Below are positions 29,948 through 40,166 of a DNA stretch of 64,000 nt, in pieces. Under the pieces are notes generated by a model. The model made no database searches. It was not told the origin of the DNA and saw only the letters and a program-made list of their open reading frames with translations. The DNA lies in the NCBI RefSeq assembly GCF_000245735.1, contig NZ_AHTH01000028.1, forward strand, positions 24,097-88,096, in the 5' to 3' direction. Made by a program: the position numbers and the translations under genes. Position 1 is the first letter of the stretch; each line of letters opens with the position of its first letter. This DNA comes from Alishewanella jeotgali KCTC 22429. Lineage in GTDB: Bacteria > Pseudomonadota > Gammaproteobacteria > Enterobacterales > Alteromonadaceae.

Positions 29948-30575
29948 TCTGACTTACTTACTGCTGGCGATTGCTGCCGTGGTGGCCGGTGGCCTCAGTT
30001 ATAAGCTATGGCAGCAGCCGGCTGAGCCGAAATCCGCACTGGTGTATCCGCAAGCGCGCAATCTGCAGGAGTTTCAGTTAGTCGATCAGCATGGTCAGCC
30101 TACCGGTCGTGAGCAGCTGTATCAGCAATGGACGCTGGCTTTTGTCGGCTATACCTATTGCCCGGATATCTGCCCTTTGACGCTGGCCAAGCTGGCCGGG
30201 GTGCAACCGGAATTGGCTGCTATGGTGAAGGAGCCGCTGAAAGTCTGGTTTATTTCGGTTGATCCGCAGCGCGACAGCGTGGAGCAGCTCAATAATTATG
30301 TAAACTACTTTCAGCAACCGGCAGTGCTGGGGCTGACCGCCGGCCATGATCAGCTGTTTCCCTTTGTGCGGCAGCTGGGTCTGATGTATGCACTGAACAG
30401 CAATGCAGAGGGGAATTATCTGGTCGACCACAGCGCTTCGGTGGTGCTGATTAATCCGCAGGGGCAGCTGGTAGCGATGTTCAAACCTGAAATGGCAATT
30501 GGCCAGGTGCCGGTCATTGATACCGAACAGCTACTGGCCGATTTTCCGTTGGTGCTGGCAAAGTTGGGTTATTAA
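29937..30575 (+). CDS. SCO family copper-binding protein
   Basis: A membrane-anchored thioredoxin-fold protein that supplies copper, or reduces cysteines, at the CuA site of subunit II. The 212 residues have an anchor (about 5-22), the copper motif CPDICP in [15 protein letters not shown], and the His ligand in [12 protein letters not shown]. Both are intact. Last gene of the cox operon; its stop overlaps the convergent deacetylase stop. Confidence 0.95.
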   Translation: MFRNLTYLLLAIAAVVAGGLSYKLWQQPAEPKSALVYPQARNLQEFQLVDQHGQPTGREQLYQQWTLAFVGYTYCPDICPLTLAKLAGVQPELAAMVKEPLKVWFISVDPQRDSVEQLNNYVNYFQQPAVLGLTAGHDQLFPFVRQLGLMYALNSNAEGNYLVDHSASVVLINPQGQLVAMFKPEMAIGQVPVIDTEQLLADFPLVLAKLGY

Positions 30576-31579
30576 TTTAGCCACGGCTGCGAGTACCAGT
30601 AAAAATAGCCTTTTTTACTCAGCGACGGCGCAGTGCAATTGTAGCGGCTGCGCCCGCGATTTACTGGCTTACTGGCCCTGACTTCAAAGGTATTGTCATC
30701 TAACCAGGTTGGCTCCAGGACCTCAGAGCCGGCAAAGCAGCGCAACTGCTGCTTACGGAAATCTTCAATCTTCAGTTGCAGGCGTAAGGTTGGCGGATTG
30801 CTACTAATCACTTGGTCGGCAGACAGATAGCCGGTGATTGGAAAGGCCAAAGTTCGTAACTTTTGCCCCAGATCTTTCAAATCCGCATACTGACCGGCCG
30901 CGGGATAACGGGGGATGCGGGTGAGTTTCGTCAGCGGCCCGATGGCACCGGATTGCTGACCAATGCCAATAAAGCCCAGTTCCGTTACTAGTTGTTCCAG
31001 CGGGGCGCTAAATTCACCATAGGGGTAGGCCAGCCACTGATGACTCTGACCGGTTTCTTCCTTGATCCGCCGCTCGGCATCCAGAATAGTCTGGCGCATC
31101 CGTTTTAACCAGTCGGCTTCAGATTCGCCCTTTTCCGGTCTGGCCATATGCTCATGCCACATGGCGTGGTTGGCAACCAGAACGCCATCGTCTGACATTT
31201 GTTTAATTTGTTGCCAGCTCATTACCGGACCGGTGCGTTTATCAATATCTCCCGGGCTGATAAAGATGGTGTAGGGATAGCCGAATTCCTGCAGGATCGG
31301 GTGCGCAGTGGTGTAATTATTTTCATAGCTATCATCAAAGGTGATCACTACCGCGTTATCAGCAATGGGCTTGCCGCTTTTTAGCTGGTCTATCAGTACG
31401 TCGAGGCCGATGACCTGAAAATTATTATCACGCAGATACTGCAGATGGCCGCGAAATTCAGCGGGGGTGACAGAGCTGACTCTGGGGGTATCCTCGGCAA
31501 CATGGTGATAGATCAGCATCACGGCCGCAGAGGCGGGCAAACTCAGGCTTAATAAACAGCAAAACAGCAAAGCGCGCAT
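30572..31579 (-). CDS. Secreted polysaccharide deacetylase (NodB domain)
   Basis: A 335-residue exported protein with a signal peptide (MRALLFCCLLSLSLPASA) and a NodB-homology carbohydrate esterase 4 domain. The catalytic and zinc residues appear as VVITFDDSYENNY and HAMWHEHMARP. PFAM-type family members remove N- or O-acetyl groups from cell-wall or capsular polysaccharides; the substrate here is unknown. The C-terminal third (about 230-335) is a beta-rich domain containing CFAGSEVLEP and a paired Cys (YNCTAP). ATG 31579 with GGAG upstream is preferred over a start at 31648. It converges on the cox operon. Confidence 0.9.
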   Translation of the reverse strand: MRALLFCCLLSLSLPASAAVMLIYHHVAEDTPRVSSVTPAEFRGHLQYLRDNNFQVIGLDVLIDQLKSGKPIADNAVVITFDDSYENNYTTAHPILQEFGYPYTIFISPGDIDKRTGPVMSWQQIKQMSDDGVLVANHAMWHEHMARPEKGESEADWLKRMRQTILDAERRIKEETGQSHQWLAYPYGEFSAPLEQLVTELGFIGIGQQSGAIGPLTKLTRIPRYPAAGQYADLKDLGQKLRTLAFPITGYLSADQVISSNPPTLRLQLKIEDFRKQQLRCFAGSEVLEPTWLDDNTFEVRASKPVNRGRSRYNCTAPSLSKKGYFYWYSQPWLN

Positions 31580-31683
31580 AACAGCACTCCAAACACCACT
31601 CCAAAAAAACCGAAGACGGCCAGAAAGGCCGCTGTCGGCTGCGCCCAAAGGCCGCCGACCAATCCGAGAGCATGTTATAGCAT

Positions 31684-31701
31684 AAAAAGCGCTGGCTTTT
31701 T
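31684..31701 (-). terminator. Terminator after nfuA
   Basis: AAAAAGC (31684-31690) pairs with GCTTTTT (31695-31701) around GCTG, overlapping the nfuA stop codon. On the minus strand it ends in a U-tract. Confidence 0.65.
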
Positions 31702-32278
31702 AGTAGTAAGAGTGCTCGCCACGTTGATGCTCAGTGATATCTTTCACACCGGCCAGCTCACCACTAAAGCGATTTAACAGCTCTTTTTCAATCCCTTCTT
31801 TTAGGGTCAGGTCAACCTGGGAGCAACCATTACAACCGCCGCCAAACTGCAGTACTGCAACACCTGACTCGGTAATTTCCATCACGCTGACCCGGCCACC
31901 ATGGTTAGCCAGTTGCGGGTTGATCTCGCTGTCAATCACATACTGCACCCGCTCCATCAACGGGGCATTGTCACTCACCTTGCGTACTTTGGCATTCGGC
32001 GCTTTTAGGGTCAGCTGTGAACCCATCTGATCGGTGACAAAATCGATTTCAGCGTCCACCAAAAACGGCTTACTTTCTTCATCAACGATGGCATCAAAGC
32101 CGTTAAAAGGTAAGCGGATATCGGTTTCTTCTACCGCATCAGCCGGGCAGTAAGATACGCCACATTCCGCCTGGGCCGTGCCCGGATTGACCACGAACAC
32201 CCGGATATGAGTGCCGGCCGCTTGCTTCTCCAGCAATTTGGCAAAGTGTGCCTGAGCCTGTTCTGAAATCGTAATCAT
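31700..32278 (-). CDS. nfuA: Fe-S cluster biogenesis protein NfuA
   Basis: NfuA is a 4Fe-4S carrier that supplies clusters to apoproteins such as aconitase and protects them under oxidative stress or iron limitation. The 192 residues comprise an N-terminal degenerate A-type domain and a C-terminal Nfu domain with the cluster-binding CxxC in [17 protein letters not shown]. Length equals E. coli NfuA (191). Its neighbourhood with comF and bioH is as in E. coli, although an M14 peptidase gene has been inserted. Confidence 0.97.
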   Translation of the reverse strand: MITISEQAQAHFAKLLEKQAAGTHIRVFVVNPGTAQAECGVSYCPADAVEETDIRLPFNGFDAIVDEESKPFLVDAEIDFVTDQMGSQLTLKAPNAKVRKVSDNAPLMERVQYVIDSEINPQLANHGGRVSVMEITESGVAVLQFGGGCNGCSQVDLTLKEGIEKELLNRFSGELAGVKDITEHQRGEHSYY

Positions 32279-32403
32279 CGTAGTACCTGACTAAATTACT
32301 AGGTTATGTTGCTATCATACTCTTCCTACCTGTCTGATGCCAGCCCTGCTTGAGTTTTGTGGCAGTTTCTGGCTAACTTAGCCGCGAGTCTGGGGAGACA
32401 ATA

Positions 32404-34950
32404 ATGAAAAAAATGTTAGGCATCATCCTGCTCTGCAGTATCTGGCAGGTGCAGGCAAGTTATTTTGACGAGCCGGTGGCGACTGAGGTACCGGCACCCG
32501 AGCAGGTGCTCGGATTTCCGGTGGGCGAATGGCATGCCAGGCATGACCAGATCCAGCGTTATTTCGAGGTACTCGCTGCCCAGTCGCCGCGGGCCGAGCT
32601 GGAAGTGATTGGCAGCAGTCATGAGCAAAGGCCATTACTGCAGCTGGTGGTGTCGGCGCCGGAAAATCTGGCGCGGTTAGAACAAATCCGCAGCCAGCAT
32701 CTGGCACAGGTGCGGGGCAGCCGGGCGGTAAGTGATGACAGCCCGGTGATTATCTGGTTGGGTTACGGCGTGCACGGTAATGAACCCAGTGCCGCTAATG
32801 CAGCGCTGGTACTGGCACACTATCTGACAGCCAGTAATAGCCCGGAAGTACAGCAATGGCTGCGTCAGGCGGTGATCCTGATCCAGCCGAGTATGAACCC
32901 GGACGGACACGATCGCTTTGCGTTGTGGGCCAATATGCATCGCGGCAAAACACCGGTGGCCGATCCGCAACATCGTGAACATATTGAACCCTGGCCGAAT
33001 GGCCGGCCCAATCATTACTGGTTTGATTTAAACCGTGACTGGTTGCTGCTGCAACATCCGGAAAGTCAGGCGCGGATCGCACAGTTTCATAAATGGCAAC
33101 CGAATGTGGTCGGCGATTTCCATGAAATGGGCACTAATTCCAGCTATTTCTTTCAGCCTGGGATCCCCAGCCGTAACTATCCGCTGACCCCGGAGCGCAA
33201 TTTTGAATTGACCCGGATCCTGGCCGGCTTTCATGCTCAGGCCTTTGATCAGCGCGGCCAGCTGTATTACACCGAAGAAAGTTTTGATGATTTCTATGTC
33301 GGTAAAGGCTCTACCTATCCGGATGTTACCGGTAGTGTTGGTATCTTGTTCGAGCAGGCTAGCAGCCGCGGTCATGCTCAGGAGTCGATCAATGGCCTGC
33401 TAACCTTCGCCGCAACGATCAAAAACCAGTTTGATGCGTCGCTGTCTACTATCCGTGGTAGTGTCGCTAACCGACAGGCGTTACTCAGTTATCAACAAGA
33501 ATTCTTTCAATCTGCGGCGCAACAGGCCCGCGCCGAGCGGACTAAGGGCTATATTCTGACTGAGAGTCAGGATCGCAGCCGGTTGGAGGCACTGTTACAA
33601 CTGTTGAGTCAGCATCAGATTGCGGTCTATCCGTTAACGGCTGACTGGCAATACGAACAAAGCACTTTCCGCGCCGGTCAGAGTTACTATGTGCCGCTGC
33701 AGCAAACACAATACCGGCTGTTAAAAGCGGCCTTTAGCACGGAAAAAAGCTTTAATGACAACACCTTCTATGATGTTTCGGCCTGGACCTTACCCTATGC
33801 CTATAATATCGATTTTGTGGCGGTGAACCGCGAACCCGGTCGCGCGGCAGCAGAGCAGCCGTGGCAGGCTCAACCCAGAGCCCGTAGTCAGACGATGCAG
33901 GCCGGTGGTTATGCCTATGTGCTGGGCTGGCAGGATCAGTTATCGCCGGTAATGCTGCAGGCGATGTTGGAAGAAGGGCTGATTGTCAGAGCGGCGCTGG
34001 GTGACTTTACCGGTAGTACACCGCAGGGTTCGCGTAGTTTCCGCGCTGGCGCTATGGTGGTCGCTGCCGGTTTACAGCAACATGCTGACTGGTTCTTCCG
34101 TTTGCAGCGACTGCAGGAGCGCTTTAACTTGCCTGTTCATACCCTGACCACCGGTTTAACCAGCCGCGGCAGTGATCTGGGTAGCCATAATTTTACACCG
34201 GTGCGTTTGCCTCAGGTATTGGTGCTGGCGGGTCCTGGTGTCAACTCGACTGAAGCCGGCGAACTCTGGTACAACCTGGAGCGGTTAGCCGGCATCTCTC
34301 CCAGCATGGCAGAGCCGGATCGTTTGTCCCGGCTTAACCTGAGCCGCTACACCCATATTTTATTACCAGATGGCGATTATCGCAGCTGGAAAGAGAGTGA
34401 AATAACCAAGTTACGGCAGTGGGTACAGCAAGGTGGTGTGTTGTGGGGGCAGAAGCGCGGTGCAGCCTGGTTGGTGGATGCCAAGCTGTTGCAAGCCGGA
34501 GTCTGGACAGTACAGGACATGAACCAACTGATCCCACAACATGATTTACGCTACGCCGATCGCGAAAAACTGGGCGGTCAGCAACGGATCGCCGGTGCCA
34601 TTTTCAGTGCTGAGCTGGATCTGAGCCACCCGCTGACCTTTGGCATACCGCGGCGCGACTTACCGTTGTTTAAAAACAGCACCTTGTTGTTACAGCCCAG
34701 CCAGGCGCCCTTTGTCAATGTCGCAACTTATAGTGCCCAGCCGCACCTGGCTGGCTATGCTGCTGCCGAGTTTATTCCCCGTATTGCGCAGGGCGCGGCC
34801 TTAGTGGCGCATAATCTCGGGCAGGGCCGGGTGATTGGCATGAGCGATAACCCGGTATTTCGCGGTTACTTTAAAGGCTCCAGTCGCTTGCTGATTAATG
34901 CGCTGTATTTAAGCCATGGCTTTAATGCCAGCGTTCAGGCTGAGGAGTGA
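32404..34950 (+). CDS. Secreted M14 family zinc carboxypeptidase with amidotransferase-like C-terminus
   Basis: An 848-residue exported protein (signal peptide 1-18). The N-terminal domain is an M14 peptidase: the first zinc pair is H124 and E127 in VHGNEPSA, the third ligand is His in GDFHEMG, and the catalytic Glu appears in ILFEQASSRG. The C-terminal half (about 600-830) contains VLVLAGPGVNSTEAGELWYNLE and a THILLPDGDY segment, resembling the class I amidotransferase-like fold common to long M14 proteins of marine bacteria. Substrate unknown; probably degrades peptides outside the inner membrane. It overlaps the convergent comF by 16 bp. Confidence 0.9.
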   Translation: MKKMLGIILLCSIWQVQASYFDEPVATEVPAPEQVLGFPVGEWHARHDQIQRYFEVLAAQSPRAELEVIGSSHEQRPLLQLVVSAPENLARLEQIRSQHLAQVRGSRAVSDDSPVIIWLGYGVHGNEPSAANAALVLAHYLTASNSPEVQQWLRQAVILIQPSMNPDGHDRFALWANMHRGKTPVADPQHREHIEPWPNGRPNHYWFDLNRDWLLLQHPESQARIAQFHKWQPNVVGDFHEMGTNSSYFFQPGIPSRNYPLTPERNFELTRILAGFHAQAFDQRGQLYYTEESFDDFYVGKGSTYPDVTGSVGILFEQASSRGHAQESINGLLTFAATIKNQFDASLSTIRGSVANRQALLSYQQEFFQSAAQQARAERTKGYILTESQDRSRLEALLQLLSQHQIAVYPLTADWQYEQSTFRAGQSYYVPLQQTQYRLLKAAFSTEKSFNDNTFYDVSAWTLPYAYNIDFVAVNREPGRAAAEQPWQAQPRARSQTMQAGGYAYVLGWQDQLSPVMLQAMLEEGLIVRAALGDFTGSTPQGSRSFRAGAMVVAAGLQQHADWFFRLQRLQERFNLPVHTLTTGLTSRGSDLGSHNFTPVRLPQVLVLAGPGVNSTEAGELWYNLERLAGISPSMAEPDRLSRLNLSRYTHILLPDGDYRSWKESEITKLRQWVQQGGVLWGQKRGAAWLVDAKLLQAGVWTVQDMNQLIPQHDLRYADREKLGGQQRIAGAIFSAELDLSHPLTFGIPRRDLPLFKNSTLLLQPSQAPFVNVATYSAQPHLAGYAAAEFIPRIAQGAALVAHNLGQGRVIGMSDNPVFRGYFKGSSRLLINALYLSHGFNASVQAEE

Positions 34951-35651
34951 GCCGAGGCTGGCGTTACCGCCAGCGTCCACAGACTAAGTTCTGTCACCCC
35001 GGCGGCTCGCAGCAGCTGTGCTAACTGATTGGCGGTGCTGCCGGTGGTGACGACATCATCGATCAGTGCCAGTTTTGGTGGTAGTTGCGTATCAATTAAG
35101 CGAAATGCCTGCCGCAGGTTAGCTAAACGTTGTTGGCGGTTCAGGCCCTGCTGCGGCGCCGTGGTGCGACAGCGCTGCAGGCAGTGTAGCAGCGGGATGC
35201 CCAGGCTTTTGGCGGCGCTTTCGGCAAGAACTCTGGCCTGGTTAAAGCCTCGTTGCCGCTCGCGAGCTGGCGCCATCGGCACATAAACCAGTGCCTGTGG
35301 TAACGGCTGGCTTTGTTGATATCGCTGCAACAACGCGCAAAATTCCTGCTGCAGTAAAGCGCCGGCATACGGATCCTGTTGATATTTCCAACGGCTGATC
35401 CAGTGTTGATAGGGCTGTTGATACCAGCCTAAACTGAGCAGGCGGTCAAACTGGCACTGCGGCAGCCCTTGTTGCACAGCAGGTAAGAACAACAGGTTAA
35501 AATGACACAGCTGATACGGAAACTGCGGCAGCGCGCTGCGGCAAGCCTGACACAGCATAAAATGATGATGGATTACCGGCAGGCTGCACCATAAGCAGGG
35601 TGAGGGCAACAGCCGTTGCCAGCCGGCACGCAACAGGTTGAGTAGATCCAT
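34935..35651 (-). CDS. ComF family protein (GntX-like)
   Basis: A 238-residue phosphoribosyltransferase-fold protein. The N-terminus has zinc-ribbon cysteines (CLWCSLP and CQACRSALP). The C-terminus has the PRPP-binding signature LALIDDVVTTGSTANQLA. Homologues act in natural transformation (ComF) and, in E. coli, as GntX (YhgH), needed for DNA use as nutrient. It is divergent from bioH with a 30-bp gap, as in E. coli. The precise activity is unknown for the family. Confidence 0.93.
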   Translation of the reverse strand: MDLLNLLRAGWQRLLPSPCLWCSLPVIHHHFMLCQACRSALPQFPYQLCHFNLLFLPAVQQGLPQCQFDRLLSLGWYQQPYQHWISRWKYQQDPYAGALLQQEFCALLQRYQQSQPLPQALVYVPMAPARERQRGFNQARVLAESAAKSLGIPLLHCLQRCRTTAPQQGLNRQQRLANLRQAFRLIDTQLPPKLALIDDVVTTGSTANQLAQLLRAAGVTELSLWTLAVTPASAHSSA

Positions 35652-35681
35652 TTTGTTACCCTATATTAACATAAGCAGAGT

Positions 35682-36437
35682 ATGGCAGAACACAGCACAA
35701 CCGCCAAACCAACACTGGTACTGTTACATGGCTGGGGCTTAAATCAGGGCGTCTGGTCCGAAGTCCAGCTACAACTGGCTGGCGATTTTCAGGTCTTGGC
35801 GTTGGATCTGCCCGGTTTTGGCCTGAGCCGACAGTTTCCGCCTGCTTACCGTCTGGATGAGGTGCTGTCCCAGCTTGCTGCGCAGCTGCCAGAGCAAAGT
35901 TATCTTTGTGGTTGGTCGCTGGGCGGTTTGCTGGCCATTGCGTTGGCCGCGACCTATCCGGACAAGGTTAAGCAACTGGCGCTGGTGGCTGCGACGCCGA
36001 AATTTCTGGCGACAGATGACTGGCCCGGGATGCGCGCCGAAGTGATGCAGCAGTTTGCCAGTGCCCTGAGCCAGAATTTGCCGCAAACGATTCAGCGTTT
36101 TCTGGCGATCCAGGCGCTGGGCTCAGAGCATGCCAAGCAGGATATTCTGAAGTTACGCGACAGTATTGCCCACTTTCCGGAGGCACAACCCCAGGCCGTA
36201 GTGCAGGCGTTAACCCTGCTGGCAGACACTGACCTGAGACAACAGTTTGCCGCGCTAACTCAACCGGTAGTGGGCTGTTATGGCCGGCTTGATTCGCTGG
36301 TACCAGTGGCAGTGCTGCCTTTGTTACAGCAATTGCAGCCTGCGGCAAAACTGACGGTACTGGCCAAAGCCTCGCATGCACCCTTTATTTCTCATCCGGG
36401 CGAGTTCTGTCAGTGGCTGCGTAGCGCACTGCAATAA
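35682..36437 (+). CDS. bioH: Pimeloyl-ACP methyl ester esterase
   Basis: Removes the methyl group of pimeloyl-ACP methyl ester, ending the fatty-acid-like stage of biotin synthesis. The 251 residues form an alpha/beta hydrolase with LLHGWGLNQGVW (oxyanion region), nucleophile Ser79 in CGWSLGG, Asp in YGRLDSLVPV and His in KASHAPFISHP. Position next to comF supports BioH over other hydrolases. Confidence 0.95.
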   Translation: MAEHSTTAKPTLVLLHGWGLNQGVWSEVQLQLAGDFQVLALDLPGFGLSRQFPPAYRLDEVLSQLAAQLPEQSYLCGWSLGGLLAIALAATYPDKVKQLALVAATPKFLATDDWPGMRAEVMQQFASALSQNLPQTIQRFLAIQALGSEHAKQDILKLRDSIAHFPEAQPQAVVQALTLLADTDLRQQFAALTQPVVGCYGRLDSLVPVAVLPLLQQLQPAAKLTVLAKASHAPFISHPGEFCQWLRSALQ

Positions 36438-36550
36438 AATACTTAGTGGGCAGAAGCGGTTAGTGCTTATGATAGCCTTTGCTTTCTTTTTTGCCGAAAC
36501 TGTTCGATAATTAAGCAGTCTAACAGCAAGTGAATAAAGAGGGCTTGGTT

Positions 36551-36871
36551 ATGCAAATTCAGTCTGCCTTTAGTGCCGGCATGCAAGGTTTGCAGCGCGC
36601 GTCCAATGCGATTAGCGAAGAAACGCTGAATATCAACCGACAGACAACCCAGAGCCGGCAACAGGACCAGCAGGTAGCGGCTGCTGCTGCACAGCAGACG
36701 GCTAATCCGACGCCTACTAATGCTGCAGCCGAGCCGAACCGTGCCGCCGGCACCGATACCACTCAATCACTGGTGCGTCTGGAACAACAGGAATTGCTGG
36801 CTCAGGCCAATGTCCGGAGTTTGCGCACAGCCGATGAAATGCTCGGTAATATTATTGATATCCGGGTCTGA
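36551..36871 (+). CDS. Flagellar hook/rod-like mini-protein
   Basis: A 106-residue protein of unknown function. The N-terminus MQIQSAFSAGMQGLQRASNA resembles the first helix of flagellar rod and hook proteins. The C-terminus LRTADEMLGNIIDIRV resembles their last helix. Between them is an Ala/Gln/Thr-rich linker with no folded middle domain. ATG 36551 is preferred (AAGAGGG upstream) over GTG 36530. It lies 5 bp before the metalloprotease-like gene on the same strand. No other flagellar genes are in the window. It may be a relic or a dedicated accessory to its partner. Confidence 0.65.
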   Translation: MQIQSAFSAGMQGLQRASNAISEETLNINRQTTQSRQQDQQVAAAAAQQTANPTPTNAAAEPNRAAGTDTTQSLVRLEQQELLAQANVRSLRTADEMLGNIIDIRV

Positions 36872-36876
36872 TTGCG

Positions 36877-37749
36877 ATGCAAATCACCTCCTATTACCCC
36901 AACGTCAGCATTAACACCGCGAATCCGGCCACGGAGCAGGCGCGGCGTGATATGCAGCGGCGTGAGCCGATTGAGCCGGTAAAGGAGTTGGAAAAAGGTG
37001 CCGCTGAGCGGCCGCTGGCGACAGATGATCGGCAACGAGGTGCTGCGAATAGTAGCGCGAATGTTACGCTGTATGATGCCAATGGTAAGGAAACCGAGAC
37101 GCAGCAAGCGATAACAGGTGAGCAGGGTGAGCGCGGCGAGCAGGAAGAAAAGCAAGAGTCCGGGCAACAGTCGGAACAAGAACAACAACAGCAACAGGCC
37201 GAGCAGCGGGAAATTCGCGAACTGCAGGCGCGTGATCAGGAAGTCCGGGCGCATGAGCAGGCCCATGCCATTGTCGGGGGCCGTTATGCCAGCGCGCCCA
37301 GTTACGACTATCAACAAGGCCCTGACGGTAAACGCTATGCCGTAGGTGGCGAGGTGCAAATTGATCTGGCACCGGTACCGGGTGATCCGGCGGCGACGGT
37401 TCAGAAAATGCAGCAGGTCAAGGCGGCGGCACTGGCACCGGCCGAACCCTCAGCAGCTGATCGTAGCATCGCGGCGGAGGCAGGTCAGCGTCTACTGCAA
37501 GCTCAGGCTGAGCTTATTGCCGAGAAAGCGCCGCTCGCTAATGTCGCAGCCAGCGATAGCAGCATGGCTGAGGAAGGTTCTACAGCAACTGAGTCACAGC
37601 TTACCCAGGCTGAGGCAGCCGATATTGTTTTACCTCAGCGCGAACGACTGGAATGGCAGGCGCTTATGGCCAGACGCAGCCAGGTGATTGAGAATTTCTA
37701 TCAGCTGGCAACTGAACCGGCACAGCGGCCATTACGGCAGCAGGTTTAA
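36877..37749 (+). CDS. Putative metalloprotease, CJM1_0395 / SprA-related family
   Basis: A 290-residue protein with no signal peptide. Residues 80-115 are extremely Gln/Glu-rich. The conserved core follows: DQEVRAHEQAHAIVGG with the zinc-protease motif HEQAH at 126-130, then APSYDYQQGPDGKRYAVGGEV, PVPGDPAATVQKMQQVKAAALAP and SAADRSIAAEA. These are hallmarks of the SprA-related family, a putative metalloprotease catalytic domain with no experimentally established activity that I know of. The C-terminal 80 residues are variable. Coupled to the mini-protein by a 5-bp gap. Confidence 0.85.
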   Translation: MQITSYYPNVSINTANPATEQARRDMQRREPIEPVKELEKGAAERPLATDDRQRGAANSSANVTLYDANGKETETQQAITGEQGERGEQEEKQESGQQSEQEQQQQQAEQREIRELQARDQEVRAHEQAHAIVGGRYASAPSYDYQQGPDGKRYAVGGEVQIDLAPVPGDPAATVQKMQQVKAAALAPAEPSAADRSIAAEAGQRLLQAQAELIAEKAPLANVAASDSSMAEEGSTATESQLTQAEAADIVLPQRERLEWQALMARRSQVIENFYQLATEPAQRPLRQQV

Positions 37750-37796
37750 TCTGCTCGCAGCCGCCGCAATCCCGGTTTCTCCTGCGAATATTTACC

Positions 37797-40118
37797 CTAC
37801 TTTTTAAATTTCGCTAAGGCAGCCGCTAACGCATTACCCATGGCCGCATTGCCTTGTTCCTGTTTTGCCGTCTGGCTGGCTTTATTGCTGCCCGAGCTGC
37901 GCTCTGGCCGACCCTTACCAGCAGTCGAAACATTACTGTCGCCGTTGCTGCGGGCCTGTTCATCCATCCGCATGGTCAGGGCGATGCGTTTTCTGGCCTG
38001 ATCGACTTCCAATACTTTCACTTTAACAATATCGCCGGCTTTGACCACCTGATGCGGATCGCTGACAAACTTATCGGCCAGCGAGGAGATATGGACCAGG
38101 CCATCCTGATGCACGCCGATATCAACAAAGGCACCAAAGTTGGTGACGTTAGTGACCACCCCTTCCAACAACATGCCGGGTTTGAGATCGGCCAGGGTTT
38201 CCACCCCGTCTTTAAAGTTGGCCATCTGGAATTCCGGTCTTGGATCACGCCCGGGTTTATCCAGTTCTTTTAGAATGTCGGCGATAGTCAATAAGCCAAA
38301 ATGGTCATCGACAAATTGCTGGGCATCGATTTGTTTCAGGAAGCTGCTGTTGCCAATCAGCTGCTCGACACTTTTCTGATGCGCGGCAACAATTTTCTCG
38401 ACCAGTGGGTAGGCTTCGGGGTGCACACCCGAGGCATCCAGTGGGTTAGTGCCGTTATTAATGCGTAAAAAGCCGGCGGCCTGCTCATAGGCTTTCGGCC
38501 CCAGACGCGGTACCTTTAACAACTGGCTGCGACTGGTAAAGCGGCCATGTTGATCGCGATACTGCACAATATTTTGTGCCAGCGTTTTGTTCAGGCCGGC
38601 CACTCGGGCCAGTAATGCCGCTGAAGCGGTATTCAAATCGACACCGACGGCGTTGACGCAGTCTTCTACTACGGCATCCAGCGATTTGGTTAGTAAGCTC
38701 TGGTTCACATCATGCTGATACTGGCCAACGCCAATGGCTTTAGGTTCAATTTTTACCAGCTCGGCCAACGGGTCCTGTAAGCGGCGGCCAATCGAGACGG
38801 CGCCGCGCAATGATACATCAAGGTCCGGAAATTCCAGTGCCGCCAACTCCGATGCCGAATATACTGAGGCGCCTGCTTCGGACACCATCACCTTGCTGAT
38901 CCGTTGACCGGGCAGTGTCTTAATCACCTCAGCGGCCAGTTTATCGGTCTCCCGCGAGGCGGTGCCATTGCCAACCGCAATCAGCTCAATCTGGTAGGCT
39001 TTGCACAAGGCCGACAGCACCTGAACAGATTTATCCCATTGATTCTGGGGCGCATGCGGGTAAATGGTGGTGTGATTTAACAGCTTACCGGTTTCATCAA
39101 TGGCCGTGACCTTTACACCGGTACGCAGTCCGGGGTCCAGCGCCAGAGTCGGGCGCATGCCGGCTGGCGCTGCCATCAGCAAATCTTTCAGGTTACGGGC
39201 GAATACCCTGATCGCCTCGGCTTCGGCCCGTTCCCGCAGTTCGCTCAATAAATCATTTTCCAGATGCAGCTGTAGCTTTACCTTCCAGGTCCACTGTACA
39301 ACGGTGCGCAGGAAGGCATCGGCCGGCCGGTCCAACTGCCGGATCTGAAATTGCTCAGCGACCATTTGTTCACAGACGGCGTGTGGTTGTTCACTCAGTT
39401 CAGGCAGTAACTGCAGGTTAAGTATGCCTTCGTTGCGCCCCCGGAACATGGCCAGCGCCCGGTGCGAAGGCACCTGTTTCAGCGCTTCGCTGTGTTCAAA
39501 GTAGTCGCTGAACTTGGCACCTTCCTGCTCTTTGCCGGCAACAACCCGGCTTTGCAGCACGGCATGCTGACTCAGATGGGCGCGCAAGCGCGCCAACAAG
39601 TCAGCGTCTTCGGCAAATTGCTCCATCAGAATATATTTGGCGCCTTCTAATACGACTTTGACATCGGCATAACCGGCCTCAGCGTTCAGATAGGATAGTG
39701 CTTCCTGTTCCGGTTGCCGCGTTGGTTCTGAGAGCAACAGCAGAGCCAGTGGCTGAATGCCGGCTTCAATCGCCAACTGGCCCTTGGTCCGCCTTTTGGT
39801 TTTGTAAGGCAAATACAAATCTTCGAGTCGGGTTTTATTATCCGCGGCACGAATTTGTTGTTCCAGTTCGGCTGTGAGTTTACCCTGATCGGCGATGGTG
39901 TTTAAGATCACCTGGCGCCGCTCTTCCAGTTCACGCAAATAGCTCAGGCGCTGATCCAGGGTACGCAGCTGGGTGTCATCCAGGGCGCCGGTGACTTCCT
40001 TACGGTAACGGGCAATAAAAGGCACAGTGGCGCCTTCATCCAGCAAGGCGATGGCGGCGGCAACCTGCTCCGGGCGGGCGGCGATTTCAGTAGCAATTTG
40101 ATTAATCAGCATAGACAT
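37797..40118 (-). CDS. tex: Tex family transcription accessory / RNA-binding protein
   Basis: Tex (YhgF in E. coli) is a cytoplasmic nucleic-acid-binding protein resembling eukaryotic Spt6. The 773 residues contain the helical N-terminus with [17 protein letters not shown], a YqgF-like domain ([13 protein letters not shown]), a helix-hairpin-helix region ([19 protein letters not shown]), and a C-terminal S1 domain (about 650-720: [20 protein letters not shown]). The basic Gly/Ser-rich tail is typical. It sits next to greB, as in E. coli. Confidence 0.96.
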   Translation of the reverse strand: MSMLINQIATEIAARPEQVAAAIALLDEGATVPFIARYRKEVTGALDDTQLRTLDQRLSYLRELEERRQVILNTIADQGKLTAELEQQIRAADNKTRLEDLYLPYKTKRRTKGQLAIEAGIQPLALLLLSEPTRQPEQEALSYLNAEAGYADVKVVLEGAKYILMEQFAEDADLLARLRAHLSQHAVLQSRVVAGKEQEGAKFSDYFEHSEALKQVPSHRALAMFRGRNEGILNLQLLPELSEQPHAVCEQMVAEQFQIRQLDRPADAFLRTVVQWTWKVKLQLHLENDLLSELRERAEAEAIRVFARNLKDLLMAAPAGMRPTLALDPGLRTGVKVTAIDETGKLLNHTTIYPHAPQNQWDKSVQVLSALCKAYQIELIAVGNGTASRETDKLAAEVIKTLPGQRISKVMVSEAGASVYSASELAALEFPDLDVSLRGAVSIGRRLQDPLAELVKIEPKAIGVGQYQHDVNQSLLTKSLDAVVEDCVNAVGVDLNTASAALLARVAGLNKTLAQNIVQYRDQHGRFTSRSQLLKVPRLGPKAYEQAAGFLRINNGTNPLDASGVHPEAYPLVEKIVAAHQKSVEQLIGNSSFLKQIDAQQFVDDHFGLLTIADILKELDKPGRDPRPEFQMANFKDGVETLADLKPGMLLEGVVTNVTNFGAFVDIGVHQDGLVHISSLADKFVSDPHQVVKAGDIVKVKVLEVDQARKRIALTMRMDEQARSNGDSNVSTAGKGRPERSSGSNKASQTAKQEQGNAAMGNALAAALAKFKK

Positions 40119-40166
40119 AACACTATATTCCTGTAACGGTTTGGCGCAGCGATTGAGCTTAAAGCC

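Noticed and set aside
37060..37220. Gln/Glu repeat tract as a possible DNA repeat element
   Set aside because: The repetition is at the amino-acid level inside the metalloprotease linker; similar Gln runs occur in UbiB, GspK and other proteins here.
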